Notes under the pieces: model-generated
Told to the model about the DNA's origin: nothing
Seen by the model: the letters and a program-made list of their open reading frames with translations, nothing else
The model's database searches: none
Shown here: positions 35,546 to 45,109 of the stretch, in pieces
How positions within the stretch are numbered: position 1 is the stretch's first letter
Layout of the letters: each line of letters opens with the position of its first letter
Program-made: the position numbers and the translations under genes
Source of the DNA: Ruegeria arenilitoris
GTDB taxonomy: Bacteria; Pseudomonadota; Alphaproteobacteria; Rhodobacterales; Rhodobacteraceae
Length of the DNA stretch: 64,000 bases
Direction: 5' to 3'
NCBI RefSeq assembly: GCF_013030265.1
Contig: NZ_WPZQ01000007.1
Coordinates: forward strand, 1-64,000

Positions 35546-36543
35546 TGCATGTTTCCTTGAGTTGGAAATTCCGGAAGTACCTCGTCGGCGAGGCGCTTCA
35601 TCGTGTTTTCAATATCTGCCTGATTAAACCGCAGGTTCAGGGCGACGTGGTTGATCCCGTGCTCACGCAACTCGCACAGATAGGATTTTAGGAAGGCAAC
35701 CCCAGAACGGAACCCCAGATGTATGGGCCGTGGCTCTGCCTTGTCATCTGAGACAAGATCAACGTAGAGCGACTGCATTACCGGCTTGGCCTGCGCGCCT
35801 GCCTCCGCACCGCGCGCGCGATAATCCCGGACAATCTGCGCCTGTGATGCGATATCGCGCGGATAGGTCATCCAGCCGTCACCATGTGCAGCGACCCAAT
35901 CAGGGGATTGTTGTGAACCACCTGTGATGAGGATGGGCATCCGTGCGCCTGTTGGTTTGGGCAACATATCCATCGAACCATTCAGGGAACCATGATCGCC
36001 GTTATAACTCGGATAGTCAGTGCCCAATGCACGGATATAGGCAAGGCTTTGGCGGAACCGTACACCCCTGTTGGGGAAGTTCATGCCCAAGGCGGGGTAT
36101 TCTTCCAGTCGATCACCAGAGGCAACACCCAGCAAAAGTCGCCCACCAGACAGTTGGTCGACAGATGCCGCAGCCTTAGCCACATGGGCAGGATGGCGCA
36201 GGGGCAGGATAATACTGGCAACTCCAAGAGCAATGTCACGGGTCAGACCCGACAAATGACCAAGATATACAAACGGGTCAAACGTCTGCCCCGCATCCCC
36301 AAAACTCGGTACATTGAACGGCACGTCCCGCAGCCACAGCGCGGCAAAGCCAAGCTCATCAGCCAGCTTCGCCCGCTCGAGATGCCGCGTCATATCGGGC
36401 ACAGGGTTGGCGTGGTGCGCGTCCAGCGGGACAACCAACCCAACGCTCAATGCACCCGGCTGGAATACAGTGTTGTAGGCACGATTCAACTTCGGGAACG
36501 TGGCAGGTTCGTCTGCGACAAACGTGGTTTGAAGGTCTGTCAT
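35542..36543 (-). CDS. LLM-class flavin-dependent oxidoreductase
   Basis: A 333-residue luciferase-like TIM-barrel protein. Features include LERAKLADELGFAALWLRDV, GVASIILPLRHPAHVAKAAA and LSGGRLLLGVASGD, the usual FMN/F420 barrel signatures of the BA3436-type subgroup. It probably uses reduced flavin for oxygenation or dehydrogenation. Its ATG shares a base with the upstream stop (TAATG) and its stop overlaps the SDR start, so translation is coupled. No separate flavin reductase lies in the operon. Confidence 0.9.
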   Translation of the reverse strand: MTDLQTTFVADEPATFPKLNRAYNTVFQPGALSVGLVVPLDAHHANPVPDMTRHLERAKLADELGFAALWLRDVPFNVPSFGDAGQTFDPFVYLGHLSGLTRDIALGVASIILPLRHPAHVAKAAASVDQLSGGRLLLGVASGDRLEEYPALGMNFPNRGVRFRQSLAYIRALGTDYPSYNGDHGSLNGSMDMLPKPTGARMPILITGGSQQSPDWVAAHGDGWMTYPRDIASQAQIVRDYRARGAEAGAQAKPVMQSLYVDLVSDDKAEPRPIHLGFRSGVAFLKSYLCELREHGINHVALNLRFNQADIENTMKRLADEVLPEFPTQGNMQ

Positions 36544-37328
36544 TATTTCCCCCCGTAATGCACCAAGGCGCGGCTTTCGATGCTTTTACGCGGGGTGGTG
36601 ATCTTTGGATCCTCCACCATGTCGAGCGCAGAATGGGCAATCGAGGGCTTGCCCCGATTGTCATAGATATTGAACACAGCTAATTCGTCGGGCGTCATAC
36701 GTGATTGATAAATCCATTCGTGGTCCGGATTCGCTACAAGCCCCATGATCTGCCCACGCCGATCCGGATAGATCAGATCAAGCAAAAGCCAGTCTTCCTC
36801 CGACACACTTGAAGGCCGTACAAAGCCCAAGGGGGCTGAGTTGATCGGGTTTTCGATCGGGCGCCAGACATTGATGAAACCATAATGACCATCTGACCAT
36901 TCCCTGGCTTTTTCTACGCCGAGAATGTCGGTCAATCGTTGCTGCGCACCTTCGGGGCTATAGTCACTGTGGACATTACGCGCTGGTTTCCGGATGGCAT
37001 TGGGATCATCCACACGGACGGTATGGTCGAAAACAATGACTTCTTTCGCGCCAATCTCGCGGGTCAGAAGATCTGTCAACTCCTGATCATAAGCCGGCTG
37101 CCAAGCGCGGTCTTTGCCAAAGATGCTCACTTCAGAGCGAGAGTTGAAAAACCCAACACTATCACCTGCGAAGTTCACACTGGCACCAGCACGGACATCA
37201 CTCAATTCAACTTCGGTCACAACCTGTTCGGGCGAGATCAGCTCTCCAACAACACCTCCGGCATCAATGTGGTAAGCTTGGCGCGTAGGTGCGTGAACGT
37301 GGTAGTTGACGGTCGCCTTTGGGATCAT
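36543..37328 (-). CDS. CmcJ/NvfI (AsaB-like) family putative oxidoreductase
   Basis: A 261-residue protein of the CmcJ/NvfI family, which includes the P8 protein of cephamycin 7-alpha-methoxylation and fungal AsaB/NvfI enzymes. Family motifs are VFDHTVRVDD, the HxD-bearing VHSDYSPEGAQQRL, GFINVWRPIENPINSAPLGF and FNIYDNRGKPSIAHSALD. Characterised relatives act in secondary metabolite pathways and resemble Fe/2-oxoglutarate enzymes. In this bacterial operon it likely oxidises an uncommon small molecule. Ends where the flavoenzyme gene begins. Confidence 0.8.
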   Translation of the reverse strand: MIPKATVNYHVHAPTRQAYHIDAGGVVGELISPEQVVTEVELSDVRAGASVNFAGDSVGFFNSRSEVSIFGKDRAWQPAYDQELTDLLTREIGAKEVIVFDHTVRVDDPNAIRKPARNVHSDYSPEGAQQRLTDILGVEKAREWSDGHYGFINVWRPIENPINSAPLGFVRPSSVSEEDWLLLDLIYPDRRGQIMGLVANPDHEWIYQSRMTPDELAVFNIYDNRGKPSIAHSALDMVEDPKITTPRKSIESRALVHYGGK

Positions 37329-37365
37329 CTTTAGCTTCCTCGAAAATTAGGGCCTGTGCAACACA

Positions 37366-37668
37366 TCAGGCCAGGTCGTCCTTACCTTCGATCACAAAAT
37401 GATAGCTTTCCGAGCCCTTGGTGCGAGCGTCGAGATGAGGCCTGTATTCCGGGTCATTCATAAAGCTCATGGCAGCTTCCTTAGACGGCCATTCTAGAAT
37501 GATGCGTAACGCGGCAGCTTGCTCGCTGCCTTCTACCTGCTCGTGTGATGCCGTGCGTGCCAGATACCTGCCACCGTGCTTGGCAACCAACTTGTTCGCC
37601 GTTGGTAGATAGTCGGGAATCCAGTCCTCGCTGGACGGTGTGACTGCCAGTACAGAATAATAGGCCAT
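37366..37668 (-). CDS. DUF1330 domain protein
   Basis: A 100-residue ferredoxin-like alpha/beta-barrel protein of the DUF1330 family, with GGRYLARTASHEQVEGSEQA and RIILEWPSKEAAMSFMNDPE. Such proteins form dimers and often accompany catabolic enzymes; a catalytic role is not established. The ATG at 37668 lies soon after an AAGGAGG site (minus strand), and the frame upstream of it has no similarity. First gene of the four-gene operon. Confidence 0.85.
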   Translation of the reverse strand: MAYYSVLAVTPSSEDWIPDYLPTANKLVAKHGGRYLARTASHEQVEGSEQAAALRIILEWPSKEAAMSFMNDPEYRPHLDARTKGSESYHFVIEGKDDLA

Positions 37669-37774
37669 GGGGTGCCTCCTTGAGGTTCGTGTCGTTCGAT
37701 GGAGATATGCCCTATTGCAAAACCAGAAAAAACTAAGGCTAATTTGAAAGCAGAATTCTGGTTTTGGATATAAA
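37669..37774. promoter_or_regulatory. Divergent LysR-type control region with an 11 bp perfect dyad
   Basis: Between DUF1330 and the LysR gene, CAAAACCAGAA (37718-37728) is the exact reverse complement of TTCTGGTTTTG (37756-37766). The right arm overlaps a second palindrome, CAGAATTCTG (37751-37760). This gives three copies of the half-site CAGAA, two of them as the longer CCAGAA, over about 50 bp, as expected for a LysR tetramer recognition and activation site. Confidence 0.65.
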
Positions 37775-38689
37775 ATGGAAACGGACACCCTTCGACTTTT
37801 TGTTCTTGCCGCCGACAAGCTGAATATCAGTGCAGCCGGCCGCGAGCTTGGTCTTGCACCCTCGGTGGCCAGCGCGTGGATGACAAAACTGGAGAAAAGC
37901 ATCGGCGCTGACCTCCTCCACCGCTCCACTCGGAAAGTCGCCCTGTCGACCGAAGGGTTGGAGTTTCTGCCCTACGCCAGAGATATCATTGCGCGCGAAG
38001 ACGCAGCCAGGGCGGCCCTTGGACAAGGTCGCGCAGAGGTATCAGGCACCCTGCGCTTCACCGCTCCCAGTACATTCGCGCAGCTCTATATCGCGCCCAT
38101 CTTGCCGGACTTCATGGAGAAGCAACCCAAGCTTCGCCTGGATATGCGTTTGTCGGATAAGCAATTTGATCTGATCGAAGGAAGTTTTGACCTGGCAATT
38201 CGCAATGCCGTCCTGGAAGACTCTACGCTACGTGGTCGCAAACTTGCAGACGACACCCGCGTTCTCTGTGCTTCGCCGGACTACCTGCAAAAACATGGCT
38301 ATCCAGATACGCCTGAAGATCTTCAGCACCACCACCTCGTTGCATTCGGAAACGATGCGCCGCAACGCATGGTCAGAGATGATGGCACATTTTCCGAGTT
38401 CGATCCAAATGCCGGAGGCTGCAAACTTATCATTGATGACGGACATAGCCACAAGGTCGCGACACTCTCAGGAGCAGGTATCGCACCACATTCTTTGTGG
38501 AGCGTCCATAGTGAGCTTTCTTCCGGAAGCCTCGTTCGTGTACTTCCAGACTACACCTGTTTCGCAAATACTGCGCTTTGGCTAATCTATCCACAGACAA
38601 ATGTGCTCTCGGCCAAAGTGCGCGTTTTCATGGATTTCTTACTCGAACGCATCGGTCGAAATCCGGAATGGCTCAAGCCTAACCGTTGA
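37775..38689 (+). CDS. LysR-family transcriptional regulator (CrgA/AaeR-like)
   Basis: A 304-residue LysR regulator. The HTH is DTLRLFVLAADKLNISAAG then LGLAPSVASAWMTKLEKSIG (residues 3-42); the effector domain follows with GTLRFTAPSTFAQLYIAPIL and GSFDLAIRNAVLEDSTLRGR. It is divergent from the DUF1330/CmcJ-like operon, across a region with a clear 11 bp dyad, and is its probable regulator. Confidence 0.92.
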   Translation: METDTLRLFVLAADKLNISAAGRELGLAPSVASAWMTKLEKSIGADLLHRSTRKVALSTEGLEFLPYARDIIAREDAARAALGQGRAEVSGTLRFTAPSTFAQLYIAPILPDFMEKQPKLRLDMRLSDKQFDLIEGSFDLAIRNAVLEDSTLRGRKLADDTRVLCASPDYLQKHGYPDTPEDLQHHHLVAFGNDAPQRMVRDDGTFSEFDPNAGGCKLIIDDGHSHKVATLSGAGIAPHSLWSVHSELSSGSLVRVLPDYTCFANTALWLIYPQTNVLSAKVRVFMDFLLERIGRNPEWLKPNR

Positions 38690-38706
38690 AGGGGCAATCC
38701 AGTCAT

Positions 38707-38925
38707 GTGAACGAAGTCAGACGCATGATCGAATGCGGATTGGGTATTGGCTTCCTTCCAGTTCATTTAGCTGACCCTTACGCAGCAAGAGGCGACCTGT
38801 TCCACCTTCCGCCCTATGAGAACGAGCCAAGCGCAACTGTTTTTCTGATCACAAATCAGGCGGTCTCTCTGTCGGAAGCGGAACAGGTGCTACTCGAAGA
38901 GATGCAACGGAACTCGAATACATAA
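38707..38925 (+). pseudogene. C-terminal fragment of a second LysR-type regulator
   Basis: About 73 codons matching the end of a LysR effector domain: VRRMIECGLGIGFLPVHLAD is a classic late effector-domain motif and ATVFLITN the last strand. There is no HTH or start of the domain. The frame opens directly after the full LysR gene at 37775-38689, whose own C-terminus is complete, so this is a remnant of a different regulator, probably left by a deletion. The apparent TTG start overlapping the upstream stop is not credible. Confidence 0.7.
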
Positions 38926-39120
38926 GGATGAATTCCCAGTATGCGAACGGTATTGCCCGAGTTCTCTACCAAGTGCACCGCTGAACATACCTGCTCGACA
39001 AACGATCTGTTTCCAGAAGCCACATGTTCAAAACACCCCCTCCATCCGAGGGATAAACCGAATGTACCTACCCAGCACGCCTTCGCATCCATTCGCCTGG
39101 CAGACTTCAGATCAAAGCAT

Positions 39121-39145
39121 CCGGCCCACCCAAAAGGCAGGCCGG
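39121..39145 (-). terminator. Possible terminator of the sugar ABC operon
   Basis: CCGGCC and GGCCGG form a 6 bp GC-rich stem around a 13 nt loop, 24 bp after the stop of the sugar-binding protein gene as read on the minus strand. The following tract is only moderately T-rich. Confidence 0.35.
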
Positions 39146-39168
39146 ACCGCTCAATCAACTAAAATTTC

Positions 39169-40113
39169 TTAGTCGTACAAAACGGCTGCGATCTTCGGGT
39201 CATCAATGTTCGAGGCGTCGTAATAGTAGAAGCCCGTGTCGATCAGGCCTGGAACCTCTTCCCCGTTCAGAGCCGCAACCGCTGCCTTCACCGTCTCATA
39301 GCCGATGCCCACAGGGTTTTGCGTGATAGCGCCCGCCATTAAACCGCTCTTGATTGCGTCTTTCTGGGCCTTGCCGCTGTCATAGCCGATGATGACCAGA
39401 CCTTCGGTGCCCAGTTCCTGAACACCATTTACCACGCCGATAGCAGAGCCTTCGTTGGTGCCGAAGATGCCATTCAGATCGGGGTTCGCCGTCAGGATCG
39501 CCTTGGTGACTTCGGTCGATTTCAGGTGGTCACCCTGGCCATACTGAACCGTGACAACTTCGATATCCGGGTACTTCTCGGCCATGCGATTGACGAAGCC
39601 ATCGCGGCGATCAATACCGGTGCGGCTGGTCTGATCATGCGCGACAACAGCGACTTTGCCTTTGCCACCAATTTTCTCTGCCATCTTGTCGGCTGCGAGC
39701 CCGGCTGCCGCCAGGTTATCCGTTGTCGCGGTTGAAAGCGGAATGTCACTGTCAACGCCGCTGTCGAAAGCGATGATCGGAATGCCCTTTTCGTTGGCCT
39801 GCTTCAAAAGCGGGATTGCGGCTTGGCTATCCAAAGCGGCAAAACCAATGGCTTTGGGGTTGTTGGCCAAAGCGGCAGCCAGCATGTCGATCTGGCGGTC
39901 AACCATGGTCTCATTGTCTGGGCCTTCGAAGGTGATTGTGACATCAAATTCGTCAGCCGCCTGTTCCGCACCCGACTTTACCGCCTGCCAAAACTGGTGC
40001 TGGAAACCTTTCGAAACCAATGGGATGTAAACTTCTTCGGCTGCCGCCATCGAGGCGGGTCCTGCCAGGGTGACTGCACTCAGCGCCCCCAGAATGAAAC
40101 GACGTGAAAACAT
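39169..40113 (-). CDS. Sugar ABC transporter substrate-binding protein (RbsB-like)
   Basis: A 314-residue periplasmic-binding-protein-like-I protein. The signal peptide MFSRRFILGALSAVTLAGPA ends near AAAEE. The mature chain shows IPLVSKGFQHQFWQAVKSGA, FAALDSQAAIPLLKQANEKG, IPIIAFDSGV and GIFGTNEGSAIGVVNGVQEL, as in ribose-type sugar binders. The third gene of a minus-strand operon (ATPase, permease, binding protein). Context with FucU and fuconate enzymes suggests L-fucose or D-arabinose as ligand. Confidence 0.92.
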   Translation of the reverse strand: MFSRRFILGALSAVTLAGPASMAAAEEVYIPLVSKGFQHQFWQAVKSGAEQAADEFDVTITFEGPDNETMVDRQIDMLAAALANNPKAIGFAALDSQAAIPLLKQANEKGIPIIAFDSGVDSDIPLSTATTDNLAAAGLAADKMAEKIGGKGKVAVVAHDQTSRTGIDRRDGFVNRMAEKYPDIEVVTVQYGQGDHLKSTEVTKAILTANPDLNGIFGTNEGSAIGVVNGVQELGTEGLVIIGYDSGKAQKDAIKSGLMAGAITQNPVGIGYETVKAAVAALNGEEVPGLIDTGFYYYDASNIDDPKIAAVLYD

Positions 40114-40161
40114 GTTTTTCTCCTCCAGTTGGTCGTTTTGATTATTGATTTAGTTGCTTGG

Positions 40162-41169
40162 TCATCCCGATTTCTTGCGCCGTGCCATATCGGCATAGAC
40201 TGCCAGGATGATGATTGCTCCGGTCACAACGGTCTGCCATTCCTGCGCGACGGACAGCACGCGCAAACCGTTGGTCAGCACGGCCATAATCAAGGCACCA
40301 ATGAGCGTACCCAGAATCGTCCCGCGCCCGCCGGACAGAGAAGTCCCTCCGATCACCACGGCGGCGATCGCCTCCAGTTCGTATCCAAGTCCCAATGCCG
40401 GTTGCGCGGAATTCAGACGCGAGGCGATCAAGATGCCGGCGATGCCGCAGATCGCGCCGGCTAGCGCGTAAATGCGCATCTTCCACATGTCGGTGTTTAC
40501 GCCGGACAGACGCACTGCTTCCTCATTGGAACCAAGCGCAAAGGTGTACCGGCCCAGAACCGTGCGCCCCAGAATGTATGAGGCTGCGATAGCCACAAGG
40601 AACAGGATCAGCACACCATTGGGGATGGGCAGAGACGGAAAAACCTCGCCGATCAGTGACCCGCGCGAAATTTGGTCAAAGCCCGGCGTGTCATTGAAAT
40701 AGATCGGCCTTGTGCCCGAGATTACCAGCGACATACCCTTGAGGATTAGCATCATGCCCAAAGTCGCAATGAAGGGCGGGATCTTCATCTTGGCCACAAA
40801 CGTACCCGAGCACAGACCGCAAAGCGCCCCCGCCGCGATGGCCGCTGCGACACCCAACAGCAAGGGCATCCCCAGATAGGTCAGAACAACGCCCGCGATC
40901 ACCGCACAGAAGGTCATCAATGTGCCCAGCGATAGGTCGATCCCGCCGGTGATGATGATCAGCGTCGCAGCCACCGCCAGCACCCCGTTGACCGAGGTCG
41001 CCTGCAAAATCGCGATCATGTTCGAGGTCTGCATGAAATTCGGCGACGCGATCGAGAAGCCGATCAGCAGGGCGATCAAACTCGCGAACGCCAGCAGTTT
41101 TTGGTAGGCACCACTTTCCGACAGACCCGCGAGGGGTTTCTTCTTGTCGATATCCGTAGCTGTGGTCAT
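40162..41169 (-). CDS. Sugar ABC transporter permease (RbsC-like)
   Basis: A 335-residue permease of the BPD_transp_2 type. Landmarks are [40 protein letters not shown] and the late [20 protein letters not shown]. The ATG at 41169 overlaps the ATPase stop by 4 bp; a longer frame upstream is arginine-rich shadow sequence. It forms the channel for the sugar bound by the RbsB-like protein. Confidence 0.93.
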   Translation of the reverse strand: MTTATDIDKKKPLAGLSESGAYQKLLAFASLIALLIGFSIASPNFMQTSNMIAILQATSVNGVLAVAATLIIITGGIDLSLGTLMTFCAVIAGVVLTYLGMPLLLGVAAAIAAGALCGLCSGTFVAKMKIPPFIATLGMMLILKGMSLVISGTRPIYFNDTPGFDQISRGSLIGEVFPSLPIPNGVLILFLVAIAASYILGRTVLGRYTFALGSNEEAVRLSGVNTDMWKMRIYALAGAICGIAGILIASRLNSAQPALGLGYELEAIAAVVIGGTSLSGGRGTILGTLIGALIMAVLTNGLRVLSVAQEWQTVVTGAIIILAVYADMARRKKSG

Positions 41170-42692
41170 TGGACTGTCCCTGTTACCTGCATCGCCGCCG
41201 CGCGCTGCGTGGCCAGATGCATAATGTCTTCTTGAGTGGTGTCTTTTCCGCCGGGTAGAATGCCGGTCAGTCGGCCTTCGCACATCACGGCGATGCGATG
41301 GCTGAGGCGCATGATTTCGGGTAGTTCCGATGAGATCACGATGATCGTCTTGCCTTGCCCCGCCAGGTCTTCCAGCAGTTTGTAAATCTCGGATTTAGCG
41401 CCGACGTCGATACCCCGCGTGGGTTCGTCAAAAATCAGGATATCGCAGTCGCGGAGCAGCCATTTGGCGATGACCACCTTCTGCTGATTACCCCCCGACA
41501 GCAGTCGAACCTCCTGAACGTCAGATGGCGTTCTAATGCCCAACTGCTTAATATAGCTTTTGGCGGTGTCGCTGATTTCACTATCGTGCAGAACCCCGCC
41601 TGCGCCGGTGAATAGGTCCATCGAGGCAAGCGCGATGTTGTCGCGTACATTCATACCAGTGGCGAGACCGAAATGCTTTCGGTCCTCGGACAGGTATCCA
41701 ATCCCCGCTTTGACAGCGTCAGTTGGTGATTTGATCGACACCACCTGCCCATGTACCCGGATTTCGCCGCTATCCTTGGGGTCGGCCCCGAAAATAGCGC
41801 GCGCGACCTCGGTACGACCTGCGCCCATCAGACCGGCAAAGCCCAGAATTTCACCCTTTTTGACCGAAAAGGTGACGTCTTGAATTTCTTTGTCCCGGTT
41901 CAGTCCGGTGACCTGCAGAGACAACTCAGCGTCGCCCAGATCAGGTACGTCCAGCGGCTCTTCATTGACCTGACGTCCAACCATCATAGCGATGATCTGG
42001 CTGATCGGGGTTTCGGCAGCCCCTACCGTTCCGACATATTCCCCATCGCGCATGACCGTCACGCGATCTGAAATCTGCTTCAGCTCATCCATCTTGTGAC
42101 TGATATAAACGATACCCACGCCCTCGGCCTTGAGGCGGCGGATGATCACGAACAGCTCCGCAATCTCGGCGTCATTCAAGGCCGCCGTGGGCTCGTCCAT
42201 GATCAGCACTTTGGATCGGAACGACAGCGCCTTGGCGATCTCGACCATTTGCTGTTTTGCGATGGTCAGGCTACCCACCAACGCCTTGGGATCAAGGCTG
42301 AGGTTCATCGAGGCAAAGATTTCGGCGGTCTGCGTATTCAGTGCCGCCTCGTCCAAACGGCCAAAACTTTTGCGAGGTTCGCGTCCGATAAAGATATTCT
42401 GAGCAACGGTCAGGTCGTTCATCAGGCTCAGTTCCTGATGAATGATCCCAATGCCCAGATCCTGTGCCTCACGCGGAGTTGTCGGGCTAACCTCGCGCCC
42501 TTCGATCATCAAGGTCCCGCCATCGCGCTGATAGATACCCGACAGGATCTTCATCAGCGTGCTTTTCCCGGCCCCGTTTTCACCCATAAGCGCGTGAACT
42601 TCGCCTGGTTCCAGATCGAACTGCACGGATTTCAGTGCGTGCACGCCGGGGAAGAATTTATTAATCCCCGTCATTTCGACCAGTTTAGTCAT
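41166..42692 (-). CDS. Sugar ABC transporter ATPase with two nucleotide domains (RbsA-like)
   Basis: A 508-residue tandem ABC ATPase. Domain 1 has canonical Walker [17 protein letters not shown] and Walker [14 protein letters not shown]. Domain 2 has the divergent Walker [17 protein letters not shown] usual in this family, signature [17 protein letters not shown] and Walker [21 protein letters not shown] lies before the ATG at 42692. It follows the UxaA-type gene by 41 bp on the same strand, placing transport and catabolism under shared control. Confidence 0.94.
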   Translation of the reverse strand: MTKLVEMTGINKFFPGVHALKSVQFDLEPGEVHALMGENGAGKSTLMKILSGIYQRDGGTLMIEGREVSPTTPREAQDLGIGIIHQELSLMNDLTVAQNIFIGREPRKSFGRLDEAALNTQTAEIFASMNLSLDPKALVGSLTIAKQQMVEIAKALSFRSKVLIMDEPTAALNDAEIAELFVIIRRLKAEGVGIVYISHKMDELKQISDRVTVMRDGEYVGTVGAAETPISQIIAMMVGRQVNEEPLDVPDLGDAELSLQVTGLNRDKEIQDVTFSVKKGEILGFAGLMGAGRTEVARAIFGADPKDSGEIRVHGQVVSIKSPTDAVKAGIGYLSEDRKHFGLATGMNVRDNIALASMDLFTGAGGVLHDSEISDTAKSYIKQLGIRTPSDVQEVRLLSGGNQQKVVIAKWLLRDCDILIFDEPTRGIDVGAKSEIYKLLEDLAGQGKTIIVISSELPEIMRLSHRIAVMCEGRLTGILPGGKDTTQEDIMHLATQRAAAMQVTGTVQ

Positions 42693-42733
42693 GCTTCCTC
42701 CCATGTGCCCTTCTCCCTTGGGCCAAACGCGGA

Positions 42734-44287
42734 TTACATCACCGCGCCGATTTGCCAGGGAACGAATTCAACGCCCCCAAAGCCAAGTTCCTCGCTTTTT
42801 GTTTTGTTGCCCGAGGCGACGCGGATCAGCATCTCGAACAGTTCTTCGCCCTTAGTCTCGATGCTGATTCCATCGGTGACGATGTCGCCGCAATTCAGGT
42901 CCATGTCGTCAGCCATGCGTGCATACATTTCGGAATTGGTGGCCAGCTTGATACAGGGCGTCGGCTGGTACCCCGACACTGATCCTCGCCCGGTGGTGAA
43001 CACGATCAGGTTCGCGCCTGAGGCCACTTGTCCGGTCACCGAACATGGATCAAACCCGGGACTGTCCATGAAGACAAAACCTTGCTTGTCGATCATCTCG
43101 CCGAACTTGTAGACATCTCGTAGCGGCGCGGTGCCTCCTTTAGCGACAGCGCCCAGCGATTTTTCGAGAATTGTCGTGAGCCCGCCGCGCTTGTTGCCGG
43201 GGCTGGGATTGTTGTCCATCTCACCGCCGTTGCGGGAAGTGTAATCTTCCCACCAATGGATACGGTCGATCAGCTTTTCGCCGACCTCTACCGTCTCGGC
43301 GCGCCGGGTCAGCAGGTGTTCCGCCCCGTAGATTTCCGAGGTCTCCGATAGGATCGTCGTGCCGCCGTGGCGCACCAGCAGATCCGAGGCATATCCCAAT
43401 GCCGGATTCGCGGTGATCCCCGAGTATCCATCTGATCCCCCACATTGCATGCCAACCGTGATGGCACTAATCGGTGCTGGTTTCCGCTGGGCCTGATTGG
43501 CCAGTTCCGCGATGCCGCGCAACTCTTCCAGCCCTCGCTCGATAGTGCGGCGCGTCCCACCCTCGTTTTGAATGGTCATATAGCGAAGCGCCCCGTCAGC
43601 GCGGATTGGACGCCCTCCGACAAGATCGGCCACTTGCATGACCTCACATCCCAGACCGATCAGCAGGATACCTCCGAAATTCGGATGTTGCGCATAACCG
43701 GCCAGCGTCCGGAACAAGGTGGCATAGCCTTCATCCTTACCGGACATTCCACAGCCAGTCCCATGCACGATTGGGACAACACCGTCGACATTGGGAAAAC
43801 TGTCCAGCAACCCAGACTTTTCAGAAGCTTCGGCAATGAAACGTGCAACAGAGCCCGAGCAGTTCACTGTGGTCAAAATGCCGATGTAATTGCGTGTGCC
43901 CACTCTGCCGTCGGCTCGATGGTAACCGTCGAACGTTCGACCTTCGTTCAAAGCAGACAGCGGCGTGTTCGCGCTTGCATGCGCATAGTCCTGCTGGTGC
44001 GCCCCCATACCAAGATTGTGCACATGGATATGTTCACCCGGCGCGATGTCGCACTTGGCCTGCCCGATGATCTGGCCATAACGGATAATGTTCGCGCCAG
44101 CCTGAATTGGAGCCACAGCAATCTTGTGACCGCGGGGGACTGAAGAGACTAGCGGCACTGGAGCAGAAGCGGGCTGCTCACCCGCCTCCAAGTCCCGCAG
44201 AGCTATGACGATATTGTCTTGTGGATTGAGCTTCACGACGTCGCGCGCCGCCTCCTCCAATACACTTATGCCGCTATGTGCTTGCAT
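42734..44287 (-). CDS. UxaA-family (altronate-dehydratase-type) sugar acid dehydratase
   Basis: A 517-residue protein with an N-terminal SAF domain ([18 protein letters not shown], residues 20-95) and a C-terminal altronase domain ([62 protein letters not shown]). Conserved cysteines in these motifs bind iron. The family removes water from aldonic acids to give 2-keto-3-deoxy acids. In this locus it is the only candidate for L-fuconate (or D-arabinonate) dehydratase, a step usually done by an enolase-superfamily enzyme. GGGGAAG precedes the ATG at 44287. Confidence 0.88.
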   Translation of the reverse strand: MQAHSGISVLEEAARDVVKLNPQDNIVIALRDLEAGEQPASAPVPLVSSVPRGHKIAVAPIQAGANIIRYGQIIGQAKCDIAPGEHIHVHNLGMGAHQQDYAHASANTPLSALNEGRTFDGYHRADGRVGTRNYIGILTTVNCSGSVARFIAEASEKSGLLDSFPNVDGVVPIVHGTGCGMSGKDEGYATLFRTLAGYAQHPNFGGILLIGLGCEVMQVADLVGGRPIRADGALRYMTIQNEGGTRRTIERGLEELRGIAELANQAQRKPAPISAITVGMQCGGSDGYSGITANPALGYASDLLVRHGGTTILSETSEIYGAEHLLTRRAETVEVGEKLIDRIHWWEDYTSRNGGEMDNNPSPGNKRGGLTTILEKSLGAVAKGGTAPLRDVYKFGEMIDKQGFVFMDSPGFDPCSVTGQVASGANLIVFTTGRGSVSGYQPTPCIKLATNSEMYARMADDMDLNCGDIVTDGISIETKGEELFEMLIRVASGNKTKSEELGFGGVEFVPWQIGAVM

Positions 44288-44371
44288 GTCTTCCCCGCTT
44301 GCATGGCCAATGTTGCTAAGCTCAAAATCGTTACTTGTCAACTAACATGTTAGAATGCTAAATTGCTAAGC
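44288..44371. promoter_or_regulatory. Divergent promoter with GntR operator candidates
   Basis: The 84 bp between the dehydratase and GntR genes holds the 12 bp perfect palindrome CTAACATGTTAG (44342-44353) and two exact copies of TTGCTAAGC at 44313-44321 and 44363-44371, 50 bp apart. A related ATGCTAAAT sits between them. These are good operator candidates for autoregulation and control of both operons by the GntR protein. Confidence 0.6.
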
Positions 44372-45109
44372 ATGAACAAACAACAAGACATAGACGCCGC
44401 TTTGCTGCCTGAGATCACGACAACCGAAGGGTCGCTGACTCAACGGGTCCACCACTCACTGAAGCAGGCGATTCTGTCGCTGGACTTTCCACCCGGCGCA
44501 AATCTGCGAAAGGCACCTGTGTGTGAGCGACTGGGTGTTTCTCGCGCCCCTGTTGCCGATGCGATTGCACGACTGGCCTCTGAAGGATTGGTGGATGTGG
44601 TGCCGCAATCTGGAACCCGCGTGTCCTACTTTTCGATGGCCGAAATCCGCGAAGGTGTTTTCCTGCGCGAGGCACTTGAGCTCGCAACCGTCGCCAAGGT
44701 TGCACGCGATCTGACCGACGATCAGCGCAAACGGTTAAGCCGCAATATGCGCCTGCAAGAACTGTTGATCGAGGATGAGGACATCCCCGGCTTTTATCAG
44801 GCCGATGAAGAGTTCCATGCTCTGCTGATGGAATTCACCGGCTTCCGACGCCTCGCGGACGTGGCACAGACCGTTTCCCTGCAGGTCAGCCGCGCCCGTA
44901 TGCTGCTGTTGCCTACACCGGGCCGGATCGCCGAAACACTGGCCGAACATCGGGCAATTTTCGAGGCGATCAGCAATCGCGATGAACAAGCCGCGCAGGA
45001 CGCCATGCGCATTCACCTTGGGCAGTTGATGCCACGTATCGAGCAACTGGAGCGGCAAAAGCCTCATTTGTTCAACCTCACGCCACAGCCGGATAGCGAG
45101 GCAGGATGA
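44372..45109 (+). CDS. GntR-family (FadR/FCD type) regulator of the sugar locus
   Basis: A 245-residue GntR regulator. The winged helix covers about residues 20-85 (ERLGVSRAPVADAIARLASE, GLVDVVPQSGTRVSYFS), and the FCD ligand domain follows, with metal-site histidines in DEEFHALLMEFTGF, LAEHRAIFEAI and MRIHLGQL. ATG at 44372 follows a TTG two codons upstream. It is the first gene of the plus-strand catabolic operon (4 bp overlap with the next gene) and likely a repressor relieved by a sugar acid intermediate. Confidence 0.92.
   Translation: MNKQQDIDAALLPEITTTEGSLTQRVHHSLKQAILSLDFPPGANLRKAPVCERLGVSRAPVADAIARLASEGLVDVVPQSGTRVSYFSMAEIREGVFLREALELATVAKVARDLTDDQRKRLSRNMRLQELLIEDEDIPGFYQADEEFHALLMEFTGFRRLADVAQTVSLQVSRARMLLLPTPGRIAETLAEHRAIFEAISNRDEQAAQDAMRIHLGQLMPRIEQLERQKPHLFNLTPQPDSEAG

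Noticed and set aside
38686..38706. TTG start overlapping the stop of the LysR gene, suggesting a coupled 79-residue protein
   Set aside because: The product is only a LysR effector-domain tail; the start is a chance overlap and the feature is treated as a remnant.
42096..43112. 338-codon plus-strand frame across the RbsA-like and UxaA-type genes
   Set aside because: It crosses the gap between two well-supported minus-strand genes and shows no protein motif.
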